Below, one piece after another: positions 33,290-44,492 of a stretch of DNA of 64,000 bases (its first letter is position 1; every line of letters begins with the position of its first letter). The position numbers and the translations under genes were made by a program. Below the pieces are notes generated by a model that ran no database searches, was not told the DNA's origin, and saw nothing but the letters and a program-made list of their open reading frames with translations. This stretch comes from Guptibacillus hwajinpoensis (GTDB lineage Bacteria; Bacillota; Bacilli; Bacillales; Guptibacillaceae): contig NZ_SWFM01000006.1 in the NCBI RefSeq assembly GCF_005144865.1, forward strand, positions 1 to 64,000, read 5' to 3'.

Positions 33290-34660
33290 ATGAGTATTCA
33301 AGATGTACCTGTTAAAAAGAACGATGTTGTGGAAGTGGAGTTTGTTGATATATCCCATGACGGAGCTGGTGTCGCTAAAGTAGACGGCTACACCTTGTTC
33401 GTGCCCTATGGTATACCAGGCGAAACAGCTGATGTAAAAGTAATTAAAACGAAAAAAGGCTTTGGTTTTGGCAAACTTATAGATGTAAAGGTGGAGAGTG
33501 AAGACCGCAACACGCCTCCGTGTCCGATCTTCTATCAGTGCGGTGGCTGCCAAACGCAGCACATTACGTATGATACCCAACTGAAATTCAAGCACAAGCA
33601 AGTTCAAGACGTGATGGAGCGTATTGCGAAGATCGATGTACCTGTTCACCCTGTCCTTGGTATGGAAGACCCATGGCGCTACCGCAACAAAGCGCAAGTT
33701 CCTGTTGGAGAACAAAACGGCAAGATCGTGGCAGGCTTCTATCAGCAGCGTAGTCACCAGATTATTGACATGGATCAGTGTCTCATTCAAGAGCAGGAAA
33801 ACGATGAAGTTCTTCGCGTTGTAAAAGAGATCGCTGAAAAATACGGCATCCGCGCATACGACGAGCGCTCCCATCGTGGAACGCTAAGACACGTCGTTGC
33901 GAAATACGGAAAGCAAACAGACGATATTATGGTTGTTATTGTCACAAAGAACAAAGACTTACCAAATCGTAAAAACATCATTAATGACATCACAGAGCAA
34001 CTTCCGAAAGTGAAATCGATCGTTCAGAACATAAATCCAAAACGTACAAACGTTATCTTTGGTGATGAAACAAGAGTACTTTGGGGATCTCCATATATTT
34101 ACGACACAATTGGCGACATTAAATTCGCGATCTCAGCGCGCTCGTTCTATCAAGTAAACCCAGATCAAACGAAGGTGCTTTATGACCAGGCACTTGAATA
34201 TGCTGGACTTACAGGTAACGAAACGGTAATCGACGCTTATTGTGGCATCGGAACGATTTCTCTTTTCCTTGCGCAAAAAGCAAAGCAGGTATATGGCGTT
34301 GAAATCGTACCTGAAGCGATTGAAGATGCGAAGCGAAACGCAGAGCTTAACGGTATTACGAACGCTGAGTTTGCCGTTGGTGAAGCAGAGAACGTCATCC
34401 CAGCGTGGAAAAAGCAGGGCATCAAGCCAGACGTCATCGTCGTTGACCCGCCGCGTAAAGGCTGTGACGAAGCCCTACTACAAACAATTATTGATATGAA
34501 GCCAGAGAAAGTTGTTTATGTATCATGTAACCCTGCGACACTTGCAAGGGATCTACGGATTTTAGAAGACGGTGGGTTTGAAACGAAGGAAGTTCAGCCG
34601 GTTGATATGTTCCCGCATACGACGCATGTAGAGTGCGTAACCTGGCTAGAAAAGAAATAA
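33290..34660 (+). CDS. rlmCD: 23S rRNA uracil-C5 methyltransferase RlmCD
   Basis: SAM-dependent RNA methyltransferase of 456 residues. An N-terminal TRAM domain (about 1-60) is followed by a Fe-S cysteine set ([14 protein letters not shown], about 77-90), the SAM site [14 protein letters not shown] (about 315-328), DPPRKGCD (about 386-393) and the catalytic cysteine in [12 protein letters not shown] (about 409-420). In B. subtilis the syntenic YefA modifies both U747 and U1939 of 23S rRNA. A TrmA-like tRNA enzyme is less likely. Confidence 0.93.
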   Translation: MSIQDVPVKKNDVVEVEFVDISHDGAGVAKVDGYTLFVPYGIPGETADVKVIKTKKGFGFGKLIDVKVESEDRNTPPCPIFYQCGGCQTQHITYDTQLKFKHKQVQDVMERIAKIDVPVHPVLGMEDPWRYRNKAQVPVGEQNGKIVAGFYQQRSHQIIDMDQCLIQEQENDEVLRVVKEIAEKYGIRAYDERSHRGTLRHVVAKYGKQTDDIMVVIVTKNKDLPNRKNIINDITEQLPKVKSIVQNINPKRTNVIFGDETRVLWGSPYIYDTIGDIKFAISARSFYQVNPDQTKVLYDQALEYAGLTGNETVIDAYCGIGTISLFLAQKAKQVYGVEIVPEAIEDAKRNAELNGITNAEFAVGEAENVIPAWKKQGIKPDVIVVDPPRKGCDEALLQTIIDMKPEKVVYVSCNPATLARDLRILEDGGFETKEVQPVDMFPHTTHVECVTWLEKK

Positions 34661-34677
34661 ATCATATAATGCTATAT

Positions 34678-34728
34678 AAAAAAGCACCTTACCAGACGCC
34701 CTTGAAGCGAATGGTAAAGTGCTTTTTT
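34678..34728. terminator. Bidirectional terminator between rlmCD and katG
   Basis: A 17-base inverted repeat with one mismatch (aaaaaagcaccttacca / tggtaaagtgctttttt) around a 17-base loop has T runs on both strands and lies between convergent genes. Confidence 0.85.
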
Positions 34729-34733
34729 CATTA

Positions 34734-37001
<2,268 letters not shown>

Positions 37002-37022
37002 TTAATTATAACCTCTATTAGA

Positions 37023-37037
37023 TTATAATTATAATAA
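37023..37037 (-). promoter_or_regulatory. PerR box upstream of katG
   Basis: The 15-base block ttataattataataa matches the PerR consensus ttataat-n-attataa at 13 of 14 informative positions and lies 52 bases before the katG start. PerR controls katA in B. subtilis; the same control of katG here is inferred. Confidence 0.7.
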
Positions 37038-37401
37038 ATTAATAATCATTTTGGAAGAGTTATGCACTAATTTTCAATAAATAATTTCGAAACCTCGTTG
37101 GATAGGGGTGTTACAATTAATAAAATGTAACTCTTCTAAATAAAGGCTCTTCTCGTAGGTATTTTTGTTATTAGATTAGTAGTTAATACCCGCTCCAATT
37201 TGATTAGTGTTGCTTTTAAAACTGCTTTAATAACAATACTCTTTTAGAGGTGAGCCTAAACGATAGACTAATAATGAATATGGGTAGAACTCGACAGGAA
37301 GACGCGCAAACGCTTCAGGTTCATTCAACCTACTATAATACTTTCGATTCCATTACGAGTTTACCTCTTTCAAAAAACAGATAAGAGCACATCCATTAAC
37401 A
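37038..37401. other. Gap between katG and the HAD gene
   Basis: No gene is seen in about 360 bases. At 37146 the sequence ggctcttctcgtag followed by attttttgtt-like bases resembles one terminal inverted repeat of the MITE-like element at 42022-42188, and ataacaat with gtgagcc near 37228-37255 could be its worn opposite end. This is probably a relic of the same element, but the match is weak. Confidence 0.3.
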
Positions 37402-37402
37402 G

Positions 37403-37438
37403 AAAAGAGAGGCGGTGTTTAAACACCGCCTCTCTTTT
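37403..37438 (-). terminator. Terminator of the HAD phosphatase gene
   Basis: A perfect 36-base palindrome with aaaagagaggcggtg arms lies 8 bases past the stop codon and ends in T residues on both strands. Confidence 0.88.
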
Positions 37439-37445
37439 ATCAAAA

Positions 37446-38270
37446 TTATTTTGTTATGAGCTGATCCTTTAATAGAAACTTTTCAACTACTTTTGCAACA
37501 CCATCATTCTCGTTCGTATCTGCAATGTAATCAGAAATCTTTTTGATGTCATCTGGAGCATTACCCATCGCAACGCCAAGTCCAGCAAATTCAATCATTT
37601 CTTGATCATTGTAGCTGTCTCCAACTGCAATAACTTCTTCTCGTTTAATTTCACATTCATTAATAAGCTTCTCAAGGCTTGTCGCTTTTGTAATGCCTTT
37701 ATCTGTGAATTCAAGGAAGTAAGGCTTGGAGCGCATTACGCTGAATTCTTCTCCTAACTCCTTTTGAAGCTTCTTTTCCACTTTTTTAAGGTGCTCTGGT
37801 TCACCAACCATTAAGACTTTAACAACGGGGGCTGTTACACCATCCATAAACGAATCGACGACCTTAATTGGTAGTCCTGTTAGTTCTGATTCAATCGTCG
37901 TGTATGGATTCTCTTCTGCAGTTATAATCTCATCTCCAATGTATGTGTGAATATACACATCTTCGTGAAGACTAATCTCGTATAGTCTTTGAACAGCTTC
38001 TATCGTTAATGTTTGACTGAAGAATTCTTCATTCGAATGACAGTTGATGATCTTCCCGCCATTAAAGGAAAGAATGAAGCTCTCGTAGTCAGCAAGTGAA
38101 AGTTCCTCTGCAAATGGAATCATTCCAAATGTAGGTCTTCCAGAAGCTAAAACAACTTTCAAGCCTGCTTCTTGTGCCTTCATTAACGCTTCTTTATTTC
38201 GAACAGAAATCATTTGTTTGGTATTGAGCAATGTATCGTCTAAATCTAATACAATCATTTTGTATGTCAT
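37446..38270 (-). CDS. Cof-type HAD-superfamily sugar phosphatase
   Basis: A 274-residue phosphatase of HAD class IIB. Motif I is VLDLDDTLLNTKQ (7-19) with the nucleophilic aspartate; motif II is LASGRPTFGM (about 41-50); motifs III and IV are the Lys in DKGITKATSL and AVGDSYNDQEMIEFAG (about 217-232). The cap between is typical of the YwpJ/YxeH/YidA group, which removes phosphate from sugar phosphates or related metabolites. The real substrate is not predictable. Single gene, own terminator. Confidence 0.9.
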   Translation of the reverse strand: MTYKMIVLDLDDTLLNTKQMISVRNKEALMKAQEAGLKVVLASGRPTFGMIPFAEELSLADYESFILSFNGGKIINCHSNEEFFSQTLTIEAVQRLYEISLHEDVYIHTYIGDEIITAEENPYTTIESELTGLPIKVVDSFMDGVTAPVVKVLMVGEPEHLKKVEKKLQKELGEEFSVMRSKPYFLEFTDKGITKATSLEKLINECEIKREEVIAVGDSYNDQEMIEFAGLGVAMGNAPDDIKKISDYIADTNENDGVAKVVEKFLLKDQLITK

Positions 38271-38614
38271 GGTGAATAATCCTCTCTATTCCTATATTCT
38301 TTTATCATTCTACTAGATTTTACAACAAATGGGGCATATGTTTGAAATGTTAGAGTAAAAGGGAAAAAGTACCTTGAGAGATTGTTGGATTCATAAATAG
38401 AAAAAGAAACTATGAGATTCGGTGACTCCTATTGATTGAATGTTTACGAAGCAAAATGATTGACCATCTTCGTTTAGGGGAGTATCTTGGAACCTATCAT
38501 TTAACTATATTTATTTTAGTTACAGTTAACTCACACTTATAACCTACTGGAGCATAGGTATTGTTTCATCGTTACTATATTTTAAGTGAATTAAACAAAT
38601 AAGGAGAATGTAAG
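38271..38614. other. 344-bp divergent promoter region
   Basis: It separates two divergent genes. No reading frame, RNA motif or strong inverted repeat is recognised. A+T-rich stretches near 38500-38580 could hold the promoter of the aldehyde dehydrogenase gene, whose ribosome site aaggaga is at 38602. Confidence 0.4.
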
Positions 38615-39919
38615 ATGGAGAACTATCAAGAACTTACAGCAAAACAAAAGTCATTTTTCCTTAGCGGGAAAACGAAAGATGTACAATTTCGTATTGATAC
38701 ATTAAATAAATTGAAAGAGCTTATGACGTCACATGAACAAGAAATTATTGACGCTCTTAAAGCTGATCTTAATAAACCTGAAGTCGAAACAAAGCGTGCA
38801 GAGATCGGTCTTGTATTAGGCGAAATTAATTTTATGATTGAGAATTTATCTACTTGGTCAACTCCAAAAGAAGTGGAAACACCATCAACCCATGCAGGTG
38901 CGACAAGCTTTATTGTCCCTGAACCATATGGATCAACACTTGTTATTGCACCATGGAACTATCCCTTTCAACTTGCGGTCGCTCCACTAGTAGGAGCAGT
39001 TGCAGCTGGTAACAGTGTTGTATTAAAACCTTCTGAATTAACACCTCACACTTCTAGCCTTTTAGCTAAAATGATTAATGAGAATTTCCCTGAAGAACTC
39101 TTGTGTGTCGTTGAAGGGGAAGTTGAAACAAGCACAGCTCTATTAAAAGAGAAATTTGATTACATCTTCTTCACTGGTAGTACTGGAGTAGGTAAAATTG
39201 TTGCAGAAGCAGCAGCGAAGCATTTAACGCCTACAACCTTAGAGCTAGGCGGTAAGAGTCCTGCGATTGTACATGAGGATGCTGATCTGGATGAAACCGC
39301 AGCACGTATTGCGCGAGGTAAATTTGCAAATGCTGGTCAAACGTGTGTGGCACCGGATTATGTCCTTGCACACCGTAGTGTAAAAGATCAACTAATTTCT
39401 AAGCTTAATGATGCTATCACAAACACATATGGAGAGAATATTTCAGAAAATCCTGATTTCCCACATGTGGTGAGTGAAAGACATTTTGATCGTTTACATC
39501 AATTCTTAAAGGACAGGGATTTAGTAGTTGGAGGTCAATCAGACAGATCGAACTTATTGATTGAACCTACGATTTTAGACAATATTTCTTGGGAAGATTC
39601 CGTTATGCAAGATGAAATCTTTGGGCCGATCTTACCTGTGCTAGTATACGATGAAACATCAGAAGCGGTTGATGCAATCGTTCAACGTCCAAAGCCACTA
39701 GCTCTTTATCTTTTCTCTGATGATGAAAAGGTACAGGATGACGTTCTAAATAACATTTCATTTGGTGGTGGCGCGATTAACGATACGATCAATCATATGA
39801 CCACTCACTACCTTCCATTCGGTGGTGTGGGAAATAGTGGAATGGGAGCTTATCATGGTAAAGCAAGCTTTGACACATTCTCACACTTCAAAAGCATTCT
39901 TAAACGCTCAAATAAATAA
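38615..39919 (+). CDS. Aldehyde dehydrogenase, class 3 type (YwdH-like)
   Basis: NAD(P)-dependent aldehyde dehydrogenase of 434 residues, the shorter class 3 form. Cofactor site APWNYPFQLAVAPL (about 110-123) and FTGSTGVGKIV (about 186-196), LELGGKSPAIV (about 208-218) with the general-base Glu, and the catalytic Cys in FANAGQTCVAPDYV (about 238-251) are intact. The C-terminus YLPFGGVGNSGMGAYHGKASFD is diagnostic for the class. Likely acts on medium or long-chain aliphatic aldehydes; substrate uncertain. Confidence 0.92.
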   Translation: MENYQELTAKQKSFFLSGKTKDVQFRIDTLNKLKELMTSHEQEIIDALKADLNKPEVETKRAEIGLVLGEINFMIENLSTWSTPKEVETPSTHAGATSFIVPEPYGSTLVIAPWNYPFQLAVAPLVGAVAAGNSVVLKPSELTPHTSSLLAKMINENFPEELLCVVEGEVETSTALLKEKFDYIFFTGSTGVGKIVAEAAAKHLTPTTLELGGKSPAIVHEDADLDETAARIARGKFANAGQTCVAPDYVLAHRSVKDQLISKLNDAITNTYGENISENPDFPHVVSERHFDRLHQFLKDRDLVVGGQSDRSNLLIEPTILDNISWEDSVMQDEIFGPILPVLVYDETSEAVDAIVQRPKPLALYLFSDDEKVQDDVLNNISFGGGAINDTINHMTTHYLPFGGVGNSGMGAYHGKASFDTFSHFKSILKRSNK

Positions 39920-40059
39920 GAACTAAAGAAGCAGTAGTGTCACCATAATGGGTATAGTACCAATGAGTAGCAGTCATTATTAATTCCACTTAGAAAATGT
40001 GGATGGTATTTGGCTGCAGATCATCGGTATATCTCAATTACTTAGAAAGGGTGTAGGAA

Positions 40060-40710
40060 ATGAAAGTTCTAATTGTTGGAGCAAACGGTCAAGTTGGGAA
40101 GCATCTTGTTTCTTTTATCCAAGATCATAAAGAATTAGAAGCGAAAGTCATGATTCGAAAAGAGGAGCAAGCTTCCTACTTTAATGATTTAGGTGCTGAA
40201 ACCGTTGTAGTTGATTTAGAAGAAGACATTAACGCTATAGCAAAAGCAGCTGAAGGAGTAGATGCGATCGTCTTTACAGCAGGTTCTGGACCAAACACTG
40301 GGGCAGACAAAACCGTGCTAGTTGATTTAGATGGTGCTGTTAAAACAATGAAGGCGGCAGAAGAGGCTGGGGTGAAACGCTTCGTTATGGTTAGTTCCTT
40401 CGATACAACGCGTGAAGCCATCCAATCAGCACCGTCATCTTTTGCACCTTACGTAGCGGCAAAGCATTATGCAGATGAATGGTTGAAGACAACCGATTTA
40501 GATTACACGATCATCCACCCGGGTGCACTAACAAATGACGAGGGTATTGGAAAAGTGAATGCCGCATCTAAAGTAGAAAGAAATGAAATTTCTAGAGAAG
40601 ATGTGGCAAGTGTAATCTTAGCTACTCTAGAAAATGACGCTACGATTGGTAAGGAATTCCAGGTAGTAAAAGGAACAAAATCGATTAAAGATGAAATCAA
40701 TTCGATCTAA
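40060..40710 (+). CDS. NAD(P)-binding oxidoreductase, atypical SDR (YhfK-like)
   Basis: A 216-residue Rossmann protein. GANGQVGKHLVSF (7-19) is the dinucleotide-binding loop of the NmrA/atypical short-chain dehydrogenase group, VVVDLEED follows at the end of the third strand, and FVMVSSFDT and YVAAKHYADEWL (about 133-144) hold the YxxxK-like region. Redox role unknown. It follows the aldehyde dehydrogenase by 140 bases in the same direction and ends at a terminator. Confidence 0.82.
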   Translation: MKVLIVGANGQVGKHLVSFIQDHKELEAKVMIRKEEQASYFNDLGAETVVVDLEEDINAIAKAAEGVDAIVFTAGSGPNTGADKTVLVDLDGAVKTMKAAEEAGVKRFVMVSSFDTTREAIQSAPSSFAPYVAAKHYADEWLKTTDLDYTIIHPGALTNDEGIGKVNAASKVERNEISREDVASVILATLENDATIGKEFQVVKGTKSIKDEINSI

Positions 40711-40723
40711 TTGATTGAAAACG

Positions 40724-40757
40724 GCCCCTTGTATCCTTGATACAAGGGGCTTTTATT
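40724..40757 (+). terminator. Terminator after the NAD(P)-binding gene
   Basis: Perfect 12-bp stem gccccttgtatc / gatacaaggggc with a 3-base loop followed by ttttatttt. Confidence 0.92.
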
Positions 40758-40808
40758 TTGGCGTTATAAGTTGTACGTACCTGTTTAGCACACCAAGCCT
40801 TTTCCGAA

Positions 40809-41303
40809 TTACAGAAACGTCCTAACCCCTACACTTTCCAAAGCCTCATTCACATCATCCAAATCATAAATTTTCTTATCAATACAAAACTGTATGACTA
40901 AATCAAACGGGTCACTTTCAGATAAAGAGAAACCAGCCGAACTCAACAGTTGATCGGTTTCTTCTAGATCGAGCTGAAGGGCAAGGGCGAGTGCAATGGC
41001 GGGTTTTTTCCCAATTCGATAGCTAGGATTAGACCGTATTTTAGAAAAGTGCTTACGATCGATACCTGCTTTTTTATAGATTTCGATATCAGTGAATCCT
41101 CTGTGATCAATCATCTGCAAAAGTTCGTACCGAAAAGGTGGTTTTGAATGGGTTGTTATATAAGTTGTTAGTTCATCTTCAAATGTGTGTTCAACTTGTT
41201 CCTGATCAAAATGAGGAGCAGATTCATAACTATTCATGAGTGGTGGCTCTAGGAAATTATTAATATATATTTTTAATTCTAGTAACGTCTTATTACTTAG
41301 CAT
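40809..41303 (-). CDS. Helix-turn-helix-like protein divergent to the VWA gene
   Basis: A 164-residue protein without a recognised full-length family. The middle LLQMIDHRGFTDIEIYKKAGIDRKHFSKIRSNPSYRIGKKPAIALALALQLDLEETDQLLSSAGF (about 80-145) looks like an XRE-type helix-turn-helix followed by a second helical bundle. A weakly acidic N-terminus precedes it. Start 41303 is backed by ggaggag at the correct distance. It shares a 95-base divergent region with the VWA gene, suggesting a functional pair; DNA binding is inference. Confidence 0.7.
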   Translation of the reverse strand: MLSNKTLLELKIYINNFLEPPLMNSYESAPHFDQEQVEHTFEDELTTYITTHSKPPFRYELLQMIDHRGFTDIEIYKKAGIDRKHFSKIRSNPSYRIGKKPAIALALALQLDLEETDQLLSSAGFSLSESDPFDLVIQFCIDKKIYDLDDVNEALESVGVRTFL

Positions 41304-41321
41304 AAACGACTCCTCCAAAAT

Positions 41322-41338
41322 GTCGCTTCGTAGGCGAC
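41322..41338. promoter_or_regulatory. gtcgc-n7-gcgac inverted repeat
   Basis: A short dyad (gtcgc at 41322, gcgac at 41334) stands between the divergent HTH-like and VWA genes, 19 bases from the first start codon. It could be an operator or a 5' leader hairpin. No known regulator is linked to it. Confidence 0.4.
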
Positions 41339-41398
41339 CAGATGATGGACTAAATTAGCTACTATTATATCATCAACACATTGGAGGAGATGAAGACT

Positions 41399-41977
41399 AT
41401 GAAAAAAGGATTAACAGAAGTCGTATTTTTACTTGATCGAAGCGGCTCAATGGCAGGGTTAGAGTCGGATACAATAGGTGGGTTTAATGGATTTGTAAGA
41501 AAGCAGTGTGAAGAAGAAGGGGAAACGCTTTTAACAACAGTTCTATTTGATGATCAATATGAAGTTCTGTGGGATGGTGTTGATGCAACTAAAGCCATGC
41601 TTACAGATCAAGATTATTATGTGAGAGGGATGACGGCACTTCTTGATGCCGTTGGTCGTACGGTAGTCACTGTAGGCAATAGGCTATCTGAAACGCCTGA
41701 ACATCGAAAGCCAGAGAGAATTATTGTAGTCATTACAACGGATGGGAGGGAAAATGCGAGCAGTGAATACACTCATGAAAAAGTAAAAGAGTTAATTAAG
41801 CATCAGAGAGATACCTATAACTGGGAGTTTATTTTCATGGGAGCAAATATAGACGCTACTAAAGAGGCAGCGAATATTGGGATTATTGAGGAAGATGCGT
41901 ATCAGTTTGAAGCTTCAGAAAAAGGTGTTGAGAGTATGTATATGCAGGTTTGTAAGGCAGTTTCAGATAAAAGATAA
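41399..41977 (+). CDS. von Willebrand factor A domain protein
   Basis: A 192-residue cytosolic protein that is a single VWA domain. The MIDAS metal site is complete at its first position: FLLDRSGSMAG (about 12-22, DxSxS); the Thr is in VRGMTALLDAVG (about 82-93) and the third Asp in ITTDGRENAS (about 119-128). No signal peptide or transmembrane segment. VWA proteins of this TerF-like size commonly act as metal-dependent adaptors. The start at 41399 follows ggagga by 10 bases. Divergent partner: the HTH-like gene. Confidence 0.85.
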   Translation: MKKGLTEVVFLLDRSGSMAGLESDTIGGFNGFVRKQCEEEGETLLTTVLFDDQYEVLWDGVDATKAMLTDQDYYVRGMTALLDAVGRTVVTVGNRLSETPEHRKPERIIVVITTDGRENASSEYTHEKVKELIKHQRDTYNWEFIFMGANIDATKEAANIGIIEEDAYQFEASEKGVESMYMQVCKAVSDKR

Positions 41978-41982
41978 ACATA

Positions 41983-42016
41983 AATAAAGCATCTGCTCTT
42001 ATGCAGATGCTTTATT
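41983..42016 (+). terminator. Terminator of the VWA gene
   Basis: Perfect 14-bp stem (aataaagcatctgc / gcagatgctttatt) with a 6-base loop. Its 3' arm abuts the inserted repeat element. Confidence 0.85.
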
Positions 42017-42021
42017 AATAA

Positions 42022-42188
42022 GGCTCTTTTCTAAAAGATTGTTGCTTTTCAATGATTCTTCTATAGAGACCCCACAGGCGTAATGTTCTTGCGCGCCGAG
42101 GAGGCTCAGCGCCCGTCCCGAGGAAAGCGAGCATCCTGAGCGGAAATCAACCACTACCTTTATAGCAACAATGTTTACGAAAAGAGCC
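42022..42188. mobile_element. MITE-like element with terminal inverted repeats
   Basis: A 167-bp non-coding unit. The ends ggctcttttc and gaaaagagcc are perfect inverted repeats, and the similarity continues inward (gattgttgc / gcaacaat) to about 24 bases. Flanking copies of attaataa (42014-42021 and 42189-42196) look like an 8-bp target duplication. The interior, with gaggaggctcagcgcccg and gcggaaatcaac, is more G+C-rich than its surroundings and is of a type seen repeatedly in Bacillaceae genomes. No transposase is coded; movement would need one in trans. Confidence 0.75.
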
Positions 42189-42202
42189 ATTAATAAAGAA
42201 GA

Positions 42203-43210
42203 TTACTTCGCTAATTCATCGCGATCAGCTGCCATTGGCGGTTGTTCTAACCATTTTCGATCGATAAGCATCTTAACACCATCATTCGAGAACTTAGCGA
42301 TTTCCGTGACTAACCTTGCAATATCAACCGAGATATCATATCTGAATGTTGATGTTAGGCTTATCCCGTAGTTAAACAGACTCCCTGCATTAGCTAATGC
42401 CACGTGATAGAGCATAAGTTTTTCAGAGAAAGGCGGAACTTTAGACTCAAGTACTTCAGGATCCCATAACTGAGGAGCTGGTAAGTGATCCTTTGTGAGA
42501 AGATCTTGAAGAATGACGATATTCTTATGTGAGATATCTCTTCCTCGTAACATATATTTTTTGATATCTTCAGATTGCACTACCTGACTAAATGCCATCA
42601 TAAGTGACTTTCCCAATTGATTTGAATCAAGGTTCACGTACATGCCTGTTATTTCTGTCGAAGCCATTGGTCTTTGCTGGCCAATTAATTTATGTAAAAA
42701 GTCTTTCGATTCAACGAACTTTACTTCGGTAGGGACTGGTATAAATGGAGCTCTTATAATTAAACCTTTTGCTAACATTGCATTCATCGTTTCTTGGAAC
42801 AAATCACTCATGTCATTAACACATTCAGAAAAGTATTCTCTAACATCGGCTCTGAAAGAAACAGTTAATGCATTAGAGAACTGAAGTAAATTAATTCTAG
42901 ATGTTTCCTTTAAGTAAAAGAGATAAAATTTATCAGTAAAAACAGCGGGCGCCTGGTCATTAATATCGTTTTTCCCAAATCCAGTTGGAATTGCAAAACT
43001 TTCTTTATTGAATAGTTCCTCTAACTTCATCATGTGCTGTTTTGTAATATTACTTGCTTTTTCAAGTGTTGCTCTAATTCGATCATCATCTACATTTGAA
43101 AGGTAATGTGTGTATACACAGTTTAACAACGATTCACCTATATAATTTTTCCACAACTCACCCAATTCAGTGGAAGTAAGAGTAATATGTCTACCATCTT
43201 GATTAGTCAA
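42203..43210 (-). CDS. DUF3231 family protein
   Basis: A 335-residue protein built from two related halves, each a helical bundle: LTSTELGELWKNYIGESLLNCVYTHYLSNV to about 165, then a repeat beginning near QRPMASTEITGMY. The C-terminus DGVKMLIDRKWLEQPPMAADRDELAK is characteristic of DUF3231, a spore-former protein of unknown function with ferritin-like helical character. The start was set at a TTG (43210) because gggag lies 8 bases upstream and the family N-terminus follows; frames starting earlier have no ribosome site. Confidence 0.75.
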   Translation of the reverse strand: MTNQDGRHITLTSTELGELWKNYIGESLLNCVYTHYLSNVDDDRIRATLEKASNITKQHMMKLEELFNKESFAIPTGFGKNDINDQAPAVFTDKFYLFYLKETSRINLLQFSNALTVSFRADVREYFSECVNDMSDLFQETMNAMLAKGLIIRAPFIPVPTEVKFVESKDFLHKLIGQQRPMASTEITGMYVNLDSNQLGKSLMMAFSQVVQSEDIKKYMLRGRDISHKNIVILQDLLTKDHLPAPQLWDPEVLESKVPPFSEKLMLYHVALANAGSLFNYGISLTSTFRYDISVDIARLVTEIAKFSNDGVKMLIDRKWLEQPPMAADRDELAK

Positions 43211-43359
43211 AAAATCACGCTCCCGGTATGTATTCCATATTAGCCTTACCATAAGATGGGCGATTATTCGCTTAGAGAAATATGAGGTTTTAGGTGTAAA
43301 CCCCATACAGAATTTATAGGAAACGACGAGTTTATTTGGTTGTGAATAAGACTCTGTAG

Positions 43360-44028
43360 TTATACTGATTTATGAAATCGCCTAAACAAATAACGGTAAA
43401 CTATGATTCCCATCATGAGCATCAATCCACCTAAGCAATAACCTGCTAGCACGTCTGTTAAGAAATGTTCGAGCATAATGATGCGGCTGAATCCTATTAC
43501 AGTCATTAATAGAATTGCTAGTGATAGTGTTATTATTTTAATGAATGCATTGTGTGTATAGTGGAATATATAATATACGATTAAGCCATACATAATAAGT
43601 CCAACCATAACATGACCACTTGGAAAGCTATATCCTTCGACAATGTGCCCTTCTATAAGAGGCCTTTCTCTTTGTATTAAATTCTTTAAGAGTTTGTTAG
43701 TTAAATTCCCAACGAATACGAATACAAATAGTGTGATCATACCTACATAATCTTTCTTCCATAGCCATAATACCACCATGGACAATAAGGTAATCAGAAT
43801 AATTGCTGGTTTTGAAGCAAGCTCCGAAATTAATTGGATAACCTCAATCAAATTACTCCCTATCCAATCTGAAAGAATATATCCTAATCTTTTGTCAGAG
43901 GAGAAGGAATCATAATGCTGAATATAGATGAGCAAAAACATTGTACACGATAGTAGAAAAATAAATAATGCCGTGTAATATCTTTTGTGTTTGCGATTGT
44001 ATACCTTGTTCGGTTCTATTAAAATCAC
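43360..44028 (-). CDS. PAP2-family membrane phosphatase
   Basis: A 222-residue integral membrane protein with about six helices and the complete phosphatase motif: KNLIQRERP (about 112-120), PSGHVMVG (about 132-139) and SRIIMLEHFLTDVLAG (about 179-194). It probably removes phosphate from phosphatidic acid, phosphatidylglycerophosphate or undecaprenyl diphosphate on the outer membrane face. The start is uncertain: the GTG used here overlaps the aaaggag sequence, so another near-by start may be used. Confidence 0.85.
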   Translation of the reverse strand: MILIEPNKVYNRKHKRYYTALFIFLLSCTMFLLIYIQHYDSFSSDKRLGYILSDWIGSNLIEVIQLISELASKPAIILITLLSMVVLWLWKKDYVGMITLFVFVFVGNLTNKLLKNLIQRERPLIEGHIVEGYSFPSGHVMVGLIMYGLIVYYIFHYTHNAFIKIITLSLAILLMTVIGFSRIIMLEHFLTDVLAGYCLGGLMLMMGIIVYRYLFRRFHKSV

Positions 44029-44126
44029 TCCTTTACTGTATAAGCAATTACTTATTATAGTGCATTTTTGGCATTGTAGTATAGATGATAGAAGGAAAAA
44101 GTATCTTCTTTAAACTACGCACCTAA

Positions 44127-44157
44127 AAACAAACACCGGGAGGCTCCCGGTGTTTGT
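44127..44157 (-). terminator. Terminator of the YjcZ-type gene
   Basis: Stem caaacaccggga / tcccggtgtttg with a 3-base loop; the reverse strand continues tttttagg. Confidence 0.85.
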
Positions 44158-44170
44158 CGTATCTTCGAAA

Positions 44171-44329
44171 TTAGCAATCGTTTCCTTTAACAAATGAAGC
44201 GCCAATAATGATAAGAAGGATAAACAAAACAACGATCAATGCAAACCCATTACCGTAACGAGCGCCACCAACCGGGTAACCACAGTTAGCTGGTCCAACC
44301 TGGTTTCCGCATCCGTAACCATAACCCAT
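44171..44329 (-). CDS. YjcZ-family sporulation protein
   Basis: A 52-residue protein: Gly/Tyr/Cys-rich N-terminus ([20 protein letters not shown]) and one hydrophobic helix ([18 protein letters not shown]) with a short tail ending in Cys. This is the pattern of the YjcZ/SscA small spore proteins. A strong gaggaga lies before the ATG. It is a single gene with its own terminator. Confidence 0.88.
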   Translation of the reverse strand: MGYGYGCGNQVGPANCGYPVGGARYGNGFALIVVLFILLIIIGASFVKGNDC

Positions 44330-44436
44330 GAAATCATCTCCTCTCATTGAATCTTCTTTAATATATGAAGGAGAATGACGTAGTGAATAGGTGAAGAACT
44401 AGTTATATAGAAGATAGGTCGGTTTCGAATGAACTA

Positions 44437-44471
44437 AAAAAGGACTATTATGGGTAAAAAGTAGTCCTTTT
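44437..44471 (-). terminator. Terminator of desR
   Basis: Stem aaaaggacta / tagtcctttt with a 14-base loop, 21 bases past the desR stop, with T residues on the reverse strand. Confidence 0.75.
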
Positions 44472-44492
44472 CGTAGCTTATTCATTTGATAG

